A DNA stretch of 64,000 bases from Mesostigma viride (GCA_009746045.1 RPFO01000448.1:3020049-3084048); one strand, 5' to 3'. Positions 9,697-22,486 are shown, counted from the first letter of the stretch. Numbers and translations are program-made. Notes: generated by a model from the letters alone, not told the origin.

Positions 9697-10145
9697 CTGA
9701 CAACCGTAGATGGCGGGCCTTGGAAGACTGTGCTATGTGAAGCAGTCAAATCCCGCACAAGAATGCAACATGGATGAAGGAGAAGGATAACAAACATATA
9801 TGGGGATGTTTAAACCCCTACTGCCTCTAAAAATCAGCGCCAGCACACCTTGAGAAAACTGACAGTGCATATGGGTGCAGCATCTAAGAAGGGTGTTTTA
9901 GGGAGGGGCCATGCAACAGTTCAAGAAACCTAGGTATGCATAGTGTGAAAAGACAGTGCCACACAAGCTAGAACATATCTATAAGTGCTCATCCAGTATG
10001 GATCATAAGGGGGATGATATTTTAGCTTTACCTGGGATAAATGACGCTACCTTGGCCCAGGCGTGGCGCAAAACACGGCTCTTTGCGGCACACCAAAAGC
10101 ACTGTGCAACGAAGTAACTGGATCCCCGTGCTGTTATGTACTTTT
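9697..10145 (+). mobile_element. Diverged relative of the 1.7 kb TTAA element, right half
   Basis: The order of blocks continues from 6110-6806 relative to the younger copies: ATAACAAACATATATGG, GCATCTAAGAAGGGTGTTTTAG, CACACAAGCTAGAACATAT and CTACCTTGGCCCAGGCG. Similarity fades after about 10140. Confidence 0.6.
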
Positions 10146-11100
10146 TGAGCTGTCTGCTCATTTTATAGTTAATAATGTTGCGGCGGGCTCAAAGGGGGCC
10201 GATCTGCCGCCTGTAGCGTAGCTCTACCGTACGTCACCTACACCATGTAAGGTGCTTGTTGTTACATAGGACTAGAGAGAAGGGGACTGGCGATGCGCCG
10301 GCCGGTACTGATGCCTACTGGCAACCGTGCCCGCCCTTGGTTGAGGGGGGCGCGGCGCCTTGCGACATGTGCTTTGTTTTCCATTTTCACACCGTACTTA
10401 GAGAGAGTGGTGTGGTGAACGTAGGAAGGCCTTTTCGCAGCTCGCAACTTTCCAATGTGAGGAAAGGTGGGCTGGCTGCTAGGGGGGCCGCTTTGCGGCC
10501 ACTGTGGCTGTTATGCCCAATGTAAGTCGACGTTGCCAGCCTCCCCATGTTACGGAGAGGTGACCCGCTGTTTTTCGAAATTTTGGTGAAGGGTTGTGTA
10601 GTGCTGGTCCTATAGGGTGTTACCCCATGGCGCTGGGGTGGGCCGACCGGGCTCTGGACAGTTGGGAGCCCGTAGTGACTCGAATTTCGGAAGGCAAGGA
10701 AGAGGGAAGGCGGTTTCTAGAGAAGGTGTTGTTTGGCGGAGAGACCTGTGAAAGGACAGCGCGAGGTGACGATCCCTGAAGGAAGCGCTAGACTTGCCCT
10801 CGAGTCAAGTGTCCGCCAGGGTTTTTTATCCCTGTAGTGGTGTGCACGAGGGAAGCTGGGTCGTTTTTCAGACAGAGTGGGGTCAATAACAACCTAAATA
10901 GAGGCAGAGAAAGGGGTGCACCGATGGCAGCGGCTGCCGTGGGTCGGAGGGGGGTCCTGTCGGCATGGGGAGGGCGGCGGGCGCCCTGTATGTACCCTCT
11001 CGGCGCTCCGGCGAGTTGGCCCCTTCTGCCCTTGGCGATAAGGGAGTGGTGGGAAGCTGTGGTAAACCGTGGGAATTCATGTGCACTTATAAAAATCTGT
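10146..11100. other. No gene seen
   Basis: Mixed GC-rich and AT-rich sequence without a supported coding region. Open frames of 60-100 codons occur on both strands, but none shows a domain or splice context. It ends at the TTAA used by the next element. Confidence 0.4.
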
Positions 11101-11104
11101 TTAA

Positions 11105-12803
11105 CCCCTAAATGGGCAGAAATACTGCCGATGCATCGGCTGTAACTTCACAATTTTGCAAACCAGATGCCATCCAACCCACCCATATCCAATGGCTGTC
11201 CTTGGGGGCCAAGCATGTCCATGAGTTGCCCTTCGGGTTGGTATATCACAACCTTACATATATGCAGGGTAGGCCATGTATAACTGCTGTCAAAGTCAGG
11301 GGGGTCAAGACGAGCGTTTTCATTTTTGGTAGAATGTGCATTTTGAATTATGTTGTAAGAGCTAGGCACCTACCACTTCAGGGATGATAAACAATTAGTT
11401 GCTGAACAGTTTGAGCCATTGGGGTCATCATTTGGGTGGGTATACCAGCAGTTACACCCAGTACAGCCCATAGGGGTACCGTTGGTAAAAAGCAACCAAG
11501 GGGGTAGGAGTGGGCATACTACCTACTAATACCTACTAATATGGCCCCCAACCATGCCACACAATACATTTCCCTTCCACAATGATGGGGAAACATAACT
11601 GCATCATCACACTGCCCTTACATGGCACCTATGTGCAGGTGCCACCTTGTCCATGCACGTAGGTAACGTGGTACGGATACCCTACGCAAGGCATGCATTC
11701 TAGGAGGCAGCCACCAACAAACTAGTGATTTTAAGCCTATTTCAGCTTGCCCTAGCAAGGATAAACTAGGCCTAAGCTGCTATAGCTTGCCAGGTGATGG
11801 CCAGCACACCTGGTGGCACATGCTGACAATGGGAAGCTTCTACTCACCGGTTACATGCTTGATGATGCCACAGAGACCAGCCAACTGCCTCACACTCATG
11901 CAATATGTGTGTGGGAAATGTATAACAAACATATATGGAGGTATTCAAACCCATACAGCCTCTAAAACTTATCACCATCACCCTGTGGCAGGTCAACTGA
12001 CTGAGGGAAGCATCTAAGAAGGGTGTTTTAGAAAGGGGCCAGGCCAGGGTCAAGAAAGAGCATGAATAATGCAAAAAGAATGTGCTACACAAGCTAGAAC
12101 GTATATATAAACTTCAAACATCGATAGGAAAACGATGATTAAGCTTTACCAGGCATGGATGGCGTTACCTTGGCCCAGCCGGTGGCCGCAAAATGGCGCA
12201 TTTCGGCACACCAAAGTTGTGCAGCATGGTCGCTGGATTCGGCGATTTCTGGCCACCCTTGCACGTTTACGACTACTATGTATCATAATAAGTACAAAGA
12301 AACCAATATATCCTTTAAAATACGCCGGAAAGGTATTGCTGTCAACGTTTCTATCGTCCGGCCTGATCGCAGTTTTTTCCAGCAAGAACGCTGCCGACAC
12401 CTATCAAATGGCATTCCCGCGAACCAAAAATTAGCCTGTATCATCTTTAGGACGTATAAAATCAATTTCCTGAGTTTGGTCAGAAAATTCTAACGAAAAC
12501 GTAAATGCCATGCGTGGGCGCAAGCCGCCATGGCCAGGTCATCGTTTTCCGGAATGCACGTTGTACGTGAAAAAGTACCCTGACCCCTTGTACTTTGACC
12601 GGCCAGAACACCTCTATAACTTTGTCAGAAGTATGCAAACCCTAGTACCATGCTGTGAGGAATTTTATAAACTTTCGATCTTCTCAGCTAAACGTTTCCT
12701 AATTCTCAATAGTTTTCGCGGCATTTGGTCCCCCGAGAAGGGGCCGACGTGTCGGCTGTAACTCAGTTTTAGGCGGAAAATCGGCAGCCAGACCATTTAG
12801 GGG
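11105..12803 (+). mobile_element. TTAA-flanked non-autonomous element, copy 2
   Basis: It is 1699 bp, the same length as copy 1, with TTAA at 11101-11104 and 12804-12807 and the same CCCCTAAATGG TIRs. Only scattered substitutions separate it from copy 1 (for example CACGCC to CACACC near the middle), so both derive from a recent common source. It has no coding capacity. Confidence 0.82.
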
Positions 12804-12844
12804 TTAAAAAACGCTACAGTGCCTGGCAAGCCTGGAAAAAAATT

Positions 12845-12956
12845 GGGGGCGCGTGAAAACGGCAAAGGCAAAGCGGAGCCGCCCAAAGCGGCGCCCAAGC
12901 TAGGCGACGGGCTCCGCTTTGCCTTTGCCGTTTTCACGCGCCCCCCTCGAGGGGGG
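12845..12956. repeat. Near-perfect 36-bp-arm hairpin plus a second palindrome
   Basis: 12845-12880 (beginning GGGGGCGCGTGAAAACGG) is the exact reverse complement of 12910-12945, separated by 29 bp. Immediately after, 12941-12956 is CCCCCCTCGAGGGGGG, another palindrome that overlaps the arm. It lies 40 bp outside copy 2 of the TTAA element. It could be a foldback element, a structured RNA or a small-RNA precursor; nothing else supports a choice. Confidence 0.65.
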
Positions 12957-13386
12957 GTGCGTGCGGAACCCGGCAGTGCGGTCCGGCTTTGTTTTAAGAA
13001 AATGCATAATATACCATAGTAAAGCTCCACTCGGCTGCGGCTGCTGCAAGGCTCGTGACACCATGGCACCACAATGTCACAATGATGTAGGCATGGGTAA
13101 TGCGATGATAGAAGGGAGGTGGCGCCTAGTACGTACCCACGCAAGTCCCTCCCGTGTCATCCTGCCCATCATTTGTACCATCGTTGCAGATGGGTAAGGC
13201 ATCACTGCAGCCATCGTCTGTAGAGCCCTCCAATGCCGTATCCACACAGGCTGCAGACGGCGCAAGAACAGAAGATTCAAACAAAGAGAACACATGAATC
13301 CCTGGCAGTTTGTATCATGAAATCAGTGTTCAATGTGGACTGGGGCACTCATAGATGGCCCTTCAAATACCATGCACAACAAGCTA

Positions 13387-13475
13387 AACACACAGAGTAT
13401 ATTGTCATGACCAAGCTCACGTTCAATTCGCTGACCGAGCACTGTCACATTCAACCCACTGACCAAGTGTCAGAA
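13387..13475 (+). repeat. Short degenerate block of the 24-bp minisatellite
   Basis: Three to four imperfect units of the GACCAAGCACACGTTCAACC type, for example GACCAAGCTCACGTTCAATT. Larger arrays of the same unit lie at 15776-16010, 19437-20580 and (inverted) 33373-34255. Confidence 0.55.
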
Positions 13476-14302
13476 GTAGCAAACATGGTGTGACCATAGA
13501 TCTCTGGGCAGTTGTAAATGCAGCTTGCCACATCCTTACGTGAATTGTGGCAGTTTGCCTATTTCACGCCCAGGCTGGTATCTTTCAACCAATCTTATTT
13601 GAGTTCCAGGTGACAGTGTCGCATGAGAGACGCCGCTGGCAGCGGCAATCATTATTACACATGTACGTTGTATTTTTTCTGCATGTGATTAGGCGTAGTG
13701 ATAAAGAGTTTATTATGGCTTTCTTTTTGGTTTTGAATTTGATGTTGATTATGGCTTTCAATTTAGTTTTTCGAGAATTTGATGCAGTACTTACAACGTG
13801 AGATACTAATTGCCGACAGCACATGTGGTGTTGATTTTGAGATACACCACATTGTTTTTATCAAGAGTCGCACCTGGTTGTATACGGTGATGCTGGCAGT
13901 CGACACCAATGCCAGGTTTATACCTTCCTGTCCAGAACCCTGGAAATTTGTATGGTGTAACCACTAAGTATTGTGCCTGGTGCGACTTTCGTTAAAAGCC
14001 GCTCACTTCTTGTGAGTGAAGTTCAGCGCAATCTTTACATATTTTATTGGTTTGGTTGGTACCTGCGCACCTGACCACAAATTGTGTCAGGCCCTACAAT
14101 CATTTATCGCCATTCCCTGTCAAGGATTGGACGTCGATGCCACTGTGAACCATGATGCGTGTGGAAAGTGCTCAACAAATACCAGGAACTGATCTTAGTC
14201 CTGACCTTGGTCGTGCATACCTCCCTGCGTTGTCTCATCTTGACGCATGGCCGTTTCATCTATTTGCATTGACCTATGTAATCCAGGTCACCTATTTCTA
14301 AC
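13476..14302. other. No gene seen
   Basis: AT-rich sequence with no supported coding region, RNA gene or repeat. It runs up to the TTAA that flanks the next element. Confidence 0.4.
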
Positions 14303-14306
14303 TTAA

Positions 14307-15677
14307 CCCTTAGTCCGCTGCCCCATTTTTGGCACTTTCATACCCCTAAAAATGAAAAAGATCATAACTCACAGGCCACAACTCCAACTATTTACCCCCA
14401 ACCAAGATGCTAGGAGTATCTACACTTCAAGGGCTTTCAGAATATGCAATAATACCTTGGCTTTATCAAAGCATTTGGATGATAGCTCTAATCAAAGTTG
14501 GCCAAAAGACGATCTATTTTCCCCGAGGAAAAGTCTACCCCCCCCTAACTTCCCAGGTAGGGTAGGGAATCTCAATATCAACATTGGACAACTTAGTTGG
14601 ATAGTCCAGTGGTGGTTTCCTTGGGTCAGACCACCCGGATAACCCATAAGTAGACCTATATACGGTGCTCATATACGTGTGTGGGTTACGCGCGCGTAAA
14701 CAGCCAACTATGACATGCAATACAAGAATGCATTATAACAAGCTATAAAAGATTGCCAAAGGTGCTGGAATACAAACATGTTGCCTACCTGCATTAACGA
14801 AATGATATGCTCTGGACAAAGAAATGCCATAAACTGGTCACTTTCAGGGCTAATACCGCTCTTTACAGCAGGCATGGAAGATTGCTGAAAGGTGCACTAA
14901 AATCTCGTCAAATATAATGCATGGGAGACGTATTCCGCTGCAAAGGACACACAAACACGTTGCCGTACCTGGCTCGTTCACGTCCTGGCCGGATTCCAGT
15001 GGCCGGGACCATCATATCTCACACATACCATTGGTTTTCAGGCATAGGTCGCCATAGCCTCATCATGCATGCATCCATTATGATTACCAGTTGATGCTGC
15101 GTTCAAAGATCACCTATAAACGCGTCCGCATTCCCAGCAAACGCATCAGCGCATCAGCGGACATCCCGTACCAAAACTGGATGCTTGGGCTGGCGCAGAC
15201 TGCCCGGCCATGAGTATAAAACGGAAATACGATAAGCGATTACTCATCTGGCACTGACGACCAAGAAGGCAGTATTTTTCCACCTGAATTTTCCCAATCC
15301 TACAAGTTTGGCCATGCCTGCCCTACGAAAATCACGCATCATCATTCTGAGCAACATTCTAAACCGTTTCTAGCCGCGAGGCGCAAAATTTCCCTGATAA
15401 AGGCACGTTGGCAGCCATATCTCGTCACGCGTGCGCGCGAGTGAAAAATTCCCGCCAAAGTCACGTGACCCCCTATGATTACAGCCCTATAATTACCAGG
15501 CTATGGCGGATATTACCCCCGAACCTATGCATCACCTTCGTCCCTAAGTGATCCCGGACGGCCGGACCCACCGGACAACTGTCCTCCGTCACAAGTGGCG
15601 CGGCGCTCTCGGCGCGGCGCGAAATTCGACAGTTAGTCAACCCCCCTGACCGTTCGGGGGGGTAGCGGACTACGGGT
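14307..15677 (-). mobile_element. Non-coding relative of the piggyBac element, inverted
   Basis: The left end begins CCCTTAGTCCGCTG after TTAA (14303-14306); the right end finishes CGGACTACGGG before TTTAA (15678-15681). About 230 bp at the left match the reverse complement of 9460-9692, and about 250 bp at the right match that of 6811-7050, including GTCACGTGACCCCC and the C/G hairpin. The transposase region is absent and the 0.9 kb interior has no long frame. This is either an internally deleted copy or a distinct non-autonomous subfamily. End divergence from the intact copy suggests it is older. Confidence 0.75.
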
Positions 15678-15775
15678 TTAAGGATTTGCATTGTCTTCAA
15701 AGCATTATTGCACGCGAAACCTCTTCCTCCTCGCCCATCTTGTGTAAATACGTGAATCCAAGCACCAAGGATGCC

Positions 15776-16010
15776 CAGTTCAACTCACTGACCAAGCACA
15801 GGTTCAACTACAGTAACCCACCAACGTACGCACGGTTTCACCACACTGTATACTGACCAAGGACACACTCGACCCACTGACCAAGCACACGTTTAACCCA
15901 AGTGCTGACCAAGCACACACTCAAATTCAACAAACCCACCAGCTGGACCGCGCACGGCTTCACCATATTGTACCGACCAATCACACGCTCAAACCACTGA
16001 CCATGCAATT
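15776..16010 (+). repeat. 24-bp minisatellite array
   Basis: About nine imperfect units of ACTGACCAAGCACACGTTCA type, some with CACC or CAAG insertions. The array faces the same way as those at 13387 and 19437, as if one array had been split by later insertions. Confidence 0.65.
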
Positions 16011-16011
16011 T

Positions 16012-19000
16012 GCTTAACACGTCGTACGTCAAAACTCAGTCCTAAAAATAGGACTGAGTATGCCAACTTTGAGATCATGTAGCGGTAAGGGTAGGGGGGT
16101 ACCCCATATGTTTGATATGCATCAGAGCACTCAATATCATGCTAATGCTTGGGCATATGCCTAAAAAATCATATGTTGACCAAATCATGTAAAATTTTAC
16201 AAGGGTGTCAACCCATGCTCGCGATTTGGCAATTTTCTGTGGAAGGACGAGTTGGGAAAATTCAATAAAATCCATTTGCATGTTGAAAAAATATAGGCGT
16301 GTAAACAATATAGTTCTTGAAACATGGCAAAAAACTGGGCTCAATTTGGCCACAGCCTCTACCTGAAACTCACCAAAAACCACCAGCCCTAAGAATGGGT
16401 TTCGAGGTTGCTAGCAATGTGCAAGCATGTAAGTGCGGTCATACTACACACCACCGTGGCAACCAACCATGCCAATCAACTCATTTCCCTTCTAGCATAA
16501 CAGGAAAACATACTTGCATCATCATATTGCAGTTATATTATACCTTAGTATATGTGTGAGAGCCTATGCACGCACGTAGGGAATGGGCATTGATACCTAC
16601 CTACAAAGGGTTTTATTATGAGCCTTAACCACCAATATAATGGGTAGGTTAAGCATATTTCAATTGTTTTTAACAAGAATAGAGATGGCTAACACTGTTT
16701 TGCCTTGCCATGGCATGGCCAACATACTTGCTGGCACATGATGACAGTGGTTTATCACCAAGATTCTTCACTCACCCGTATAAGCTTGAAAGCACGCTGG
16801 ATGCAGCCCATGGCCATACAATCACGCAGTATGAACGTAGCAAAAGAATAACTAACATCTATGAAGGTATTTAACCCCTAAATGGTCTTGCTGCCGATTT
16901 TCCGCCAAAAATCGAGTTCCAGCCGATGCATCGGCCCCTTCTCGGGGGACCAGATGCCGCGAAATCTATTGAGAATTAGAAAAAGTTTAGCTGAGAAGAT
17001 CGAAAGTTTATAAAATTCTTCACAGCATGGTACTAGGGTTTGCATACTTTTGACAAAGTTATAGAGGTGTTCTGGCCGGTCAAAGTATAAGGGGTCAGGG
17101 TACTTTTTCACGTACAACGTGCATTCCGGAAAACGACGACCTGGCCATGGCGGCTTGCGCCCACGCATGGCATTTACGTTTGCGTTCGAATTTTCTGTCC
17201 AAACTTAGGATATTGATTTTAAACGTCCTAAAGATCATACAGGCCAATTTTTGGTTCGCGGGAATGCCATGTGATAGGTGTCGGCAGCGTTCTTGCTGGA
17301 AAAAACTGCGATCAGGCCGGACGATAGAAACGTTGACAGCAATACCTTTCCGGCGTATTTTAAAGGATATATCGGTTTCTTTTTACTTTTTATGATACAT
17401 AGTAGTCGTAAACGTGCAAGGGTGGCCAGAAATCGCCGAATCCAGCGACCATGCTGCACAGCTTTGGTGTGCCGAAATGCGCCATTTTGCGGCCACCGGC
17501 TGGGCCAAGGTAACGCCATCCATGCCTCGTAAAGCTTAAGCATCGTTTTCCTATCGATGTTTGACATTTATATATACGTTCTAGCTTGTGTAGCACATTC
17601 TTTTTGCACTATTCATGCTCTTTCTTGACCCTGGCCTGGCCCCTTTCTAAAACACCATTCTTAGATGCTTCCCTCAGTCAGTTGACCTGCCACAGGGTGA
17701 TGGTGATAAGTTTTAGAGGCTGTATGGGTTTGAATACCTCCATATATGTTTGTGATACATTTCCCATACACATATTGCATGAGTGTGAGGCAGTTGGCTG
17801 GTCTCTGTGGCATCATCAAGCACGTAACTGGTGAGTAAAAGCTTCCCATTGACAGCATGTGCCACCAGGTGTGCTGGCCATCACCTGGCAAGCTATAGCA
17901 GCTTAGGCCTAGTTTATCCTTGCTAGGGCAGGCTGAAATAGGCTCAACACCACTAGTTTGTTGGTGGCTGCCTCCTAGAATGCATGCCTTGAGTAGGGTG
18001 TCCGTACCACGTTACCTACGTGCATGGACAAGGTGGCACCTGCACATAGGTGCCATGTAAGGGCAGTGTGATGATGCAGTTATGTTTCCCCATCATTGTG
18101 GAAGGGAAATGTATTGTTTGGCATGGTTGGGGGCCATATTAGGAGGTCGTATGCCCACCCCTACTCCCTTGGTTGCTTTTTACCAACGGTACCCCTATGG
18201 GCTGTACTGGGTGTAACTGCTGGTATACCCACCCAAATGATGACCCCAATGGCTCAAACTGTTCAGCAACTAATTGTTTATCATCCCTGAAGTGGTAGGT
18301 GCCTAGGTTTTATAACATAATTCAAAATGCACATTCTACCAAAAATGAAAACGCGCGTCTTGACCCCCCTGACTTTGACGGCAGTTAAACATGGCCTACC
18401 CTGCATATATGTGAGGTTGTGATATACCAACCCGAAGGGCAACTCATGGACATGCTTGGCCCCCAAGGACAGCCATTGGATATGGGTAGGTTGGATGGCA
18501 TCTGGTTTGCAAAATTGTGAAGATCCAGCCGATTTATCGGCAGGATCTCAGACCATTTAGGGGTTAAACCCATACAGCGCCTAAAAAACTGCAAAAGTAC
18601 ACTAGGGTAAGGCAAATGCCTGGTAACATCATAAAAAATGGGGGGTTTAGAGAGGGGCAGGCAACGGTCAAGAAAGCGCATCAAGATTCGAAACTGACAG
18701 CGCCTTGCAAGCTCAAACTCATGTAAGAACATAACAAAACGATGAGGTGACGATATTTCAGCTTTACCGTGCACGGATGGTGTTATCTTGGCCCAGGCGG
18801 TGCCCGCAAAAGTGACACTTGCGGCACACAAACCATGACATGACAGAGTGGTCGAAATAATCAAATCTTTACTGCCACTGACTTAATTCTACACACATGC
18901 ATGATAATAAGTAGAAAGAAGCATATAAACCCTTCGAACTGCACCGTAAAGTAAATTTAGTCATCAATTCCGTCAACCTGCCTGGTCGCAGTTTTTTCCA

Positions 19001-19437
19001 GCAAGAGCAGTGCCGACACCTGGTAAATCGCATCCCCGGGAGCTAAAAATTGGTTTGTGTCATCTTTAGGACATATAAAATCTATTTCCTGGGTTTTACC
19101 AGCTAAATCGTCCGCAAACGTAAACTGCATGCATGGGCGCAAGCCGCCATGGCTAGGTCGTGCATTTCCGGAACTCGCGTTTCACGTGAAAAAGTACCCT
19201 TACCACCTGTACTTTGACCGTACATTTAGCCGCCCAAACAAAATCCAAAAAAATCGCAAAAATATGTCTAAGAAAGGTCATTTCACGTAGTATTTGAATA
19301 AATTTTGAGGGAATTTTTTTGACAAACATTCCGACTTGGGCGAATTTTCTACGAAACCCAAAAACTCAGTCCTAAGAATAGGACTGAGTTGAACTCAGTC
19401 CTAAGAATAGGTGCAGTGCCGAACGACGTGTTAAGCA
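16012..19437. mobile_element. Older element with palindromic ends, split by TTAA element copy 3
   Basis: Its outer parts (16400-16870 and 18568-19360) resemble a diverged 1.7 kb TTAA-family element. Palindromes containing CTCAGTCCTA and TAGGACTGAG lie at 16034-16059 and 19364-19389, with a partial repeat at 19393-19411. Outside these, GCTTAACACGTCGTACG (about 16013) and its complement (about 19421-19436) form further inverted ends. Copy 3 inserted at a TTAA inside it: deleting 16875-18563 and one TTAA restores GAAGGTATTTAAACCCATAC, the order seen in the relatives. No coding capacity is visible. Confidence 0.6.
16875..18563 (-). mobile_element. TTAA-flanked non-autonomous element, copy 3, inverted
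   Basis: 1689 bp, flanked by TTAA at 16871-16874 and 18564-18567, with the same CCCCTAAATGG TIRs. It is the reverse complement of copies 1 and 2 with more differences, including small indels, so it is somewhat older or from another source copy. It sits inside an older relative. Confidence 0.82.
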
Positions 19438-20580
19438 CACGCCCAAGCCTCTGACCAAGTACACGCCCAAACCAATACCAAGCACGGGTTGAACCCACTG
19501 ACCAATTAAGCACACGTAATCAGTTCCCTGCCAAAAAACTGAGCGTGCACGGATAATCCTGTTGCACGGAGATGATGTTCTTATATTAGAAAATATTTAT
19601 ATGAGAAAGGAGTTGTGCCACGACTAGTTAAGCCATGACTACACTCAGGCTACGCCACGACTGACGCCATGGCTGTGCATGCCGCCCCGTGTTGTTACGT
19701 ACGGCACACGAGTATCATACGTTCAACCCAAGTGCTGACCAAGCACGCACCCAGCCCACTGACCAGAAACACGTTCAATCCACTCACCAAGCACAGGTTC
19801 AACCCACTGACCATGCTCGGGTTCCACCATGTGTACTGACCAAGCACACGTTCAACTCAATGACCAACCACACGCTAAACCCAGAGTGACCAAGCGCACG
19901 CTGAACCCACTGAACAAGTAGTCAAGCACTGTCAGGTCCAACCCACTGACCAAGCATACGCTCAACCCCCAGCACAAGCACACATTTAGCCTACTAACCA
20001 AGCACTCATTCAACCCCCTTAACAAGCCCACGTTCCACCCATTGACTAAGCTTACATACAACCCCGTACTGAGCAAGCACAGCTTCAACCCACCAACCAA
20101 GCGCATGTTTTACCCACTGGCCACGTACCTGTTCAAGCCACTAAACATGCACACGCTCAACCCACTGACCAAGCACAGATCCCGCGTACTGACCAACCAG
20201 ATATTGAACCGGCCACTTAGCTGGAACAGTTTCAACATGCCACTGACCAAGCACACATTCAACCCACCGACAAACTAGTGCACACGTTTAATTACCGCAC
20301 TGACCATGCACATTCATCTCTCATGAGCACCATACTGACCAAGCACATGTTCAACCCACTGGTCAACAAAGCATGTCACAGTCAACCCACTACATGATAA
20401 CCACGCACACACGCTCAACCCACTGACCAAGTGCTCAAGATGAAGCACGGGTTACTTACCCACTGACCAAGCGCTGTTTGACCCCACTGCATCATCATGA
20501 CCAAGCACGCGTCCAACCAACTGGCCAAGCAACCACAGGTCCCCAACGGAGGTCAAGCACACGATCAACTGATCTCTGAC
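19437..20580 (+). repeat. Long 24-bp minisatellite array, degenerate
   Basis: Roughly forty units of the GACCAAGCACACGTTCAACC type cover more than 1 kb with many substitutions and short spacers. 19540-19700 is a less repetitive gap. Open frames here are by-products of the repeat and no gene is seen. Confidence 0.7.
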
Positions 20581-21320
20581 ATTCACCCTTGTACTGTCGG
20601 CAGCGGAGTGGGGTTGACACGCGGGGGCTGCCGGGCCGGGCCGGGGCCTGCTGCAGCTGGGGGGTTGCAACAAGTGGTAGTACTGCAATACTACCAGTAT
20701 ACCAGCCCCTTGTAGATATTTAAAGCTTGGTTATGACACGAAGTTCGTACACGACACGAAATACGTACCAGCTTCACCGAATGGTGCCGGGTTGAAGATG
20801 GAGGCAATCGTGATCCCAACCAGAACGAACAAGGCCGCTCGACCCCAATAACTATGCAGATGCAGCATGGTTATTGGCGACCGCGTACTATCCTTTTGTA
20901 CAGTACGTACGCGACTTGCTTGCTGAAAACAGCTCGCGTGCAGCAGATCAAGCGACATGATCAGCCGGCAATTTTCATAGAAGCAAAAATACGATAAAAT
21001 GAAATGACGTGTCAGTGATCGCCGATAACTATCATCCGCCACAGATGGATGGGACATGGCTTCAATTCACATGAACTGACATGTGCAGCTGGAAGTAGAT
21101 TGCATATCATCGACTAGAAAATGAAAGAATAACTTGTTCATAAAACGTCAGCAAAATACGAAAGAAGGGGGATCGAAACGCGCGTTCCCTTAATTAGTTC
21201 ATTCACATACCTAAAATGGAGTGCAACCGGGTCGACAACGTTAAGTCACTTCGCTCAAGCCGGCATGCATACCAAGTACACTGAGCTCATGAATGGTTTT
21301 CAGGAAGGGTTTTCAATGCT
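20581..21320. other. No gene seen
   Basis: A GGGCCGGGCCGGGGCC stretch lies near 20632; the rest is unremarkable. No supported coding region was found on either strand. Confidence 0.4.
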
Positions 21321-21607
21321 TTTTAACGCGCCATACCTCCTGGCAAAAAAACACGCAGGCCCGCTGTCAGTACATACTCGAGAGCTTCCGGAGCCTGTCG
21401 CCCTTCCCATTGCGCTATGCTGACAAGTGACAGCTAGCGGTGACAACGGTTTTATGTGGAATCTTTTTAACGCGCCATACCTCCTGGCAAAAACACGCAG
21501 GCCCGCTGTCAGTACATACTCGAGAGCTTCCGGAGCCTGTCGCCCTTCCCATTACGCTATGCTGACAAGTGACAGCTAGCGGTAACAACGGTTTTATCTG
21601 GAAACGG
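21321..21607. repeat. Tandem duplication of a 143-bp segment
   Basis: TTTTAACGCGCCATACCTCC begins both copies (21321 and 21465), and the copies run almost identically to GTGACAGCTAGCGG and beyond. A single run-length difference and a few substitutions separate them, so the duplication is recent. No coding content. Confidence 0.8.
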
Positions 21608-21954
21608 CCACCAAGCTAAAGCGCAATCCCAGTTATCCCACCAAACTAAGCGCATGACGCCAGCAAGACGCCAGGGTTAGTTACAGTCATTCCCGCTTGA
21701 AGTTGCGATCGCCCGCTAAAAACTTGGCGTCGAAACTTAAAGCGGGAACGCAACTTAACGGTAGAATGAGGCTAGCAGCCCACCACAGCCCACCACCTCC
21801 TCCTCTGACGGACTCTATCAGATTCTTACGGCATTCGACAGCTCTCGTCAAGCCCGATCGGGAATTTGGTCCTTTTGGTCATGTTTTGGTGTTAACTTTT
21901 AACACCACGAAACCGCCAAATAACACCAAATTCCCATAGATTCTCTCGGGTTTA

Positions 21955-22056
21955 TTGTAATATCGTTTGTTAATACTAGAAACCCCACAATTCAGTCTCG
22001 TTGCGCTCGTTGCGCCGATTGTTCCGTTTTTAACACCAAATCCCTTAACACCAAAA
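21955..22056. repeat. Dispersed segment shared with 39723-39810
   Basis: TTGTAATATCGTT, TAATACT and AATTCAGTCTC, followed by TTTTTAACACCA-type units, occur in the same order at both places. It is probably the end of an unidentified interspersed element; the AACACCAAA units also recur just upstream (21895-21930). Confidence 0.5.
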
Positions 22057-22486
22057 AAGGATTTGAAACGAAATGGTCGGAGGATGCACACTGAACAGAA
22101 CTGAACATCAAGATCTGCGAATTCCCGCGCCTGCTAGAATGTACAGTGACCAGAAGTAGCACTAGCTTGTGCTGATCGACATGGCGACAATTTTTCGCGG
22201 TGCTAATAGTCTGATACGTTCCCGCCATTTCGCGAAAATATCGGCAACTGTGTGGATACGCACGAACGTGTCACTGCGCTTTTGCATTTCGGTGCAAAAT
22301 TTGCCGGTGTTATTTGTTGTCCGGCCTAGTGCAACTCTTACAATACATGGTTTTCAATGGTGTCAGGCGTCGGTTGACGTTCTTTAAGGCGTGGTGTTAT
22401 TTCTGGGGCAAGTCCGCGATACCTTACTCTGACAAATGACAGGTCGCAATGACGGTTGGCCTACAGATATTTGGCGTTTAGGTGGG

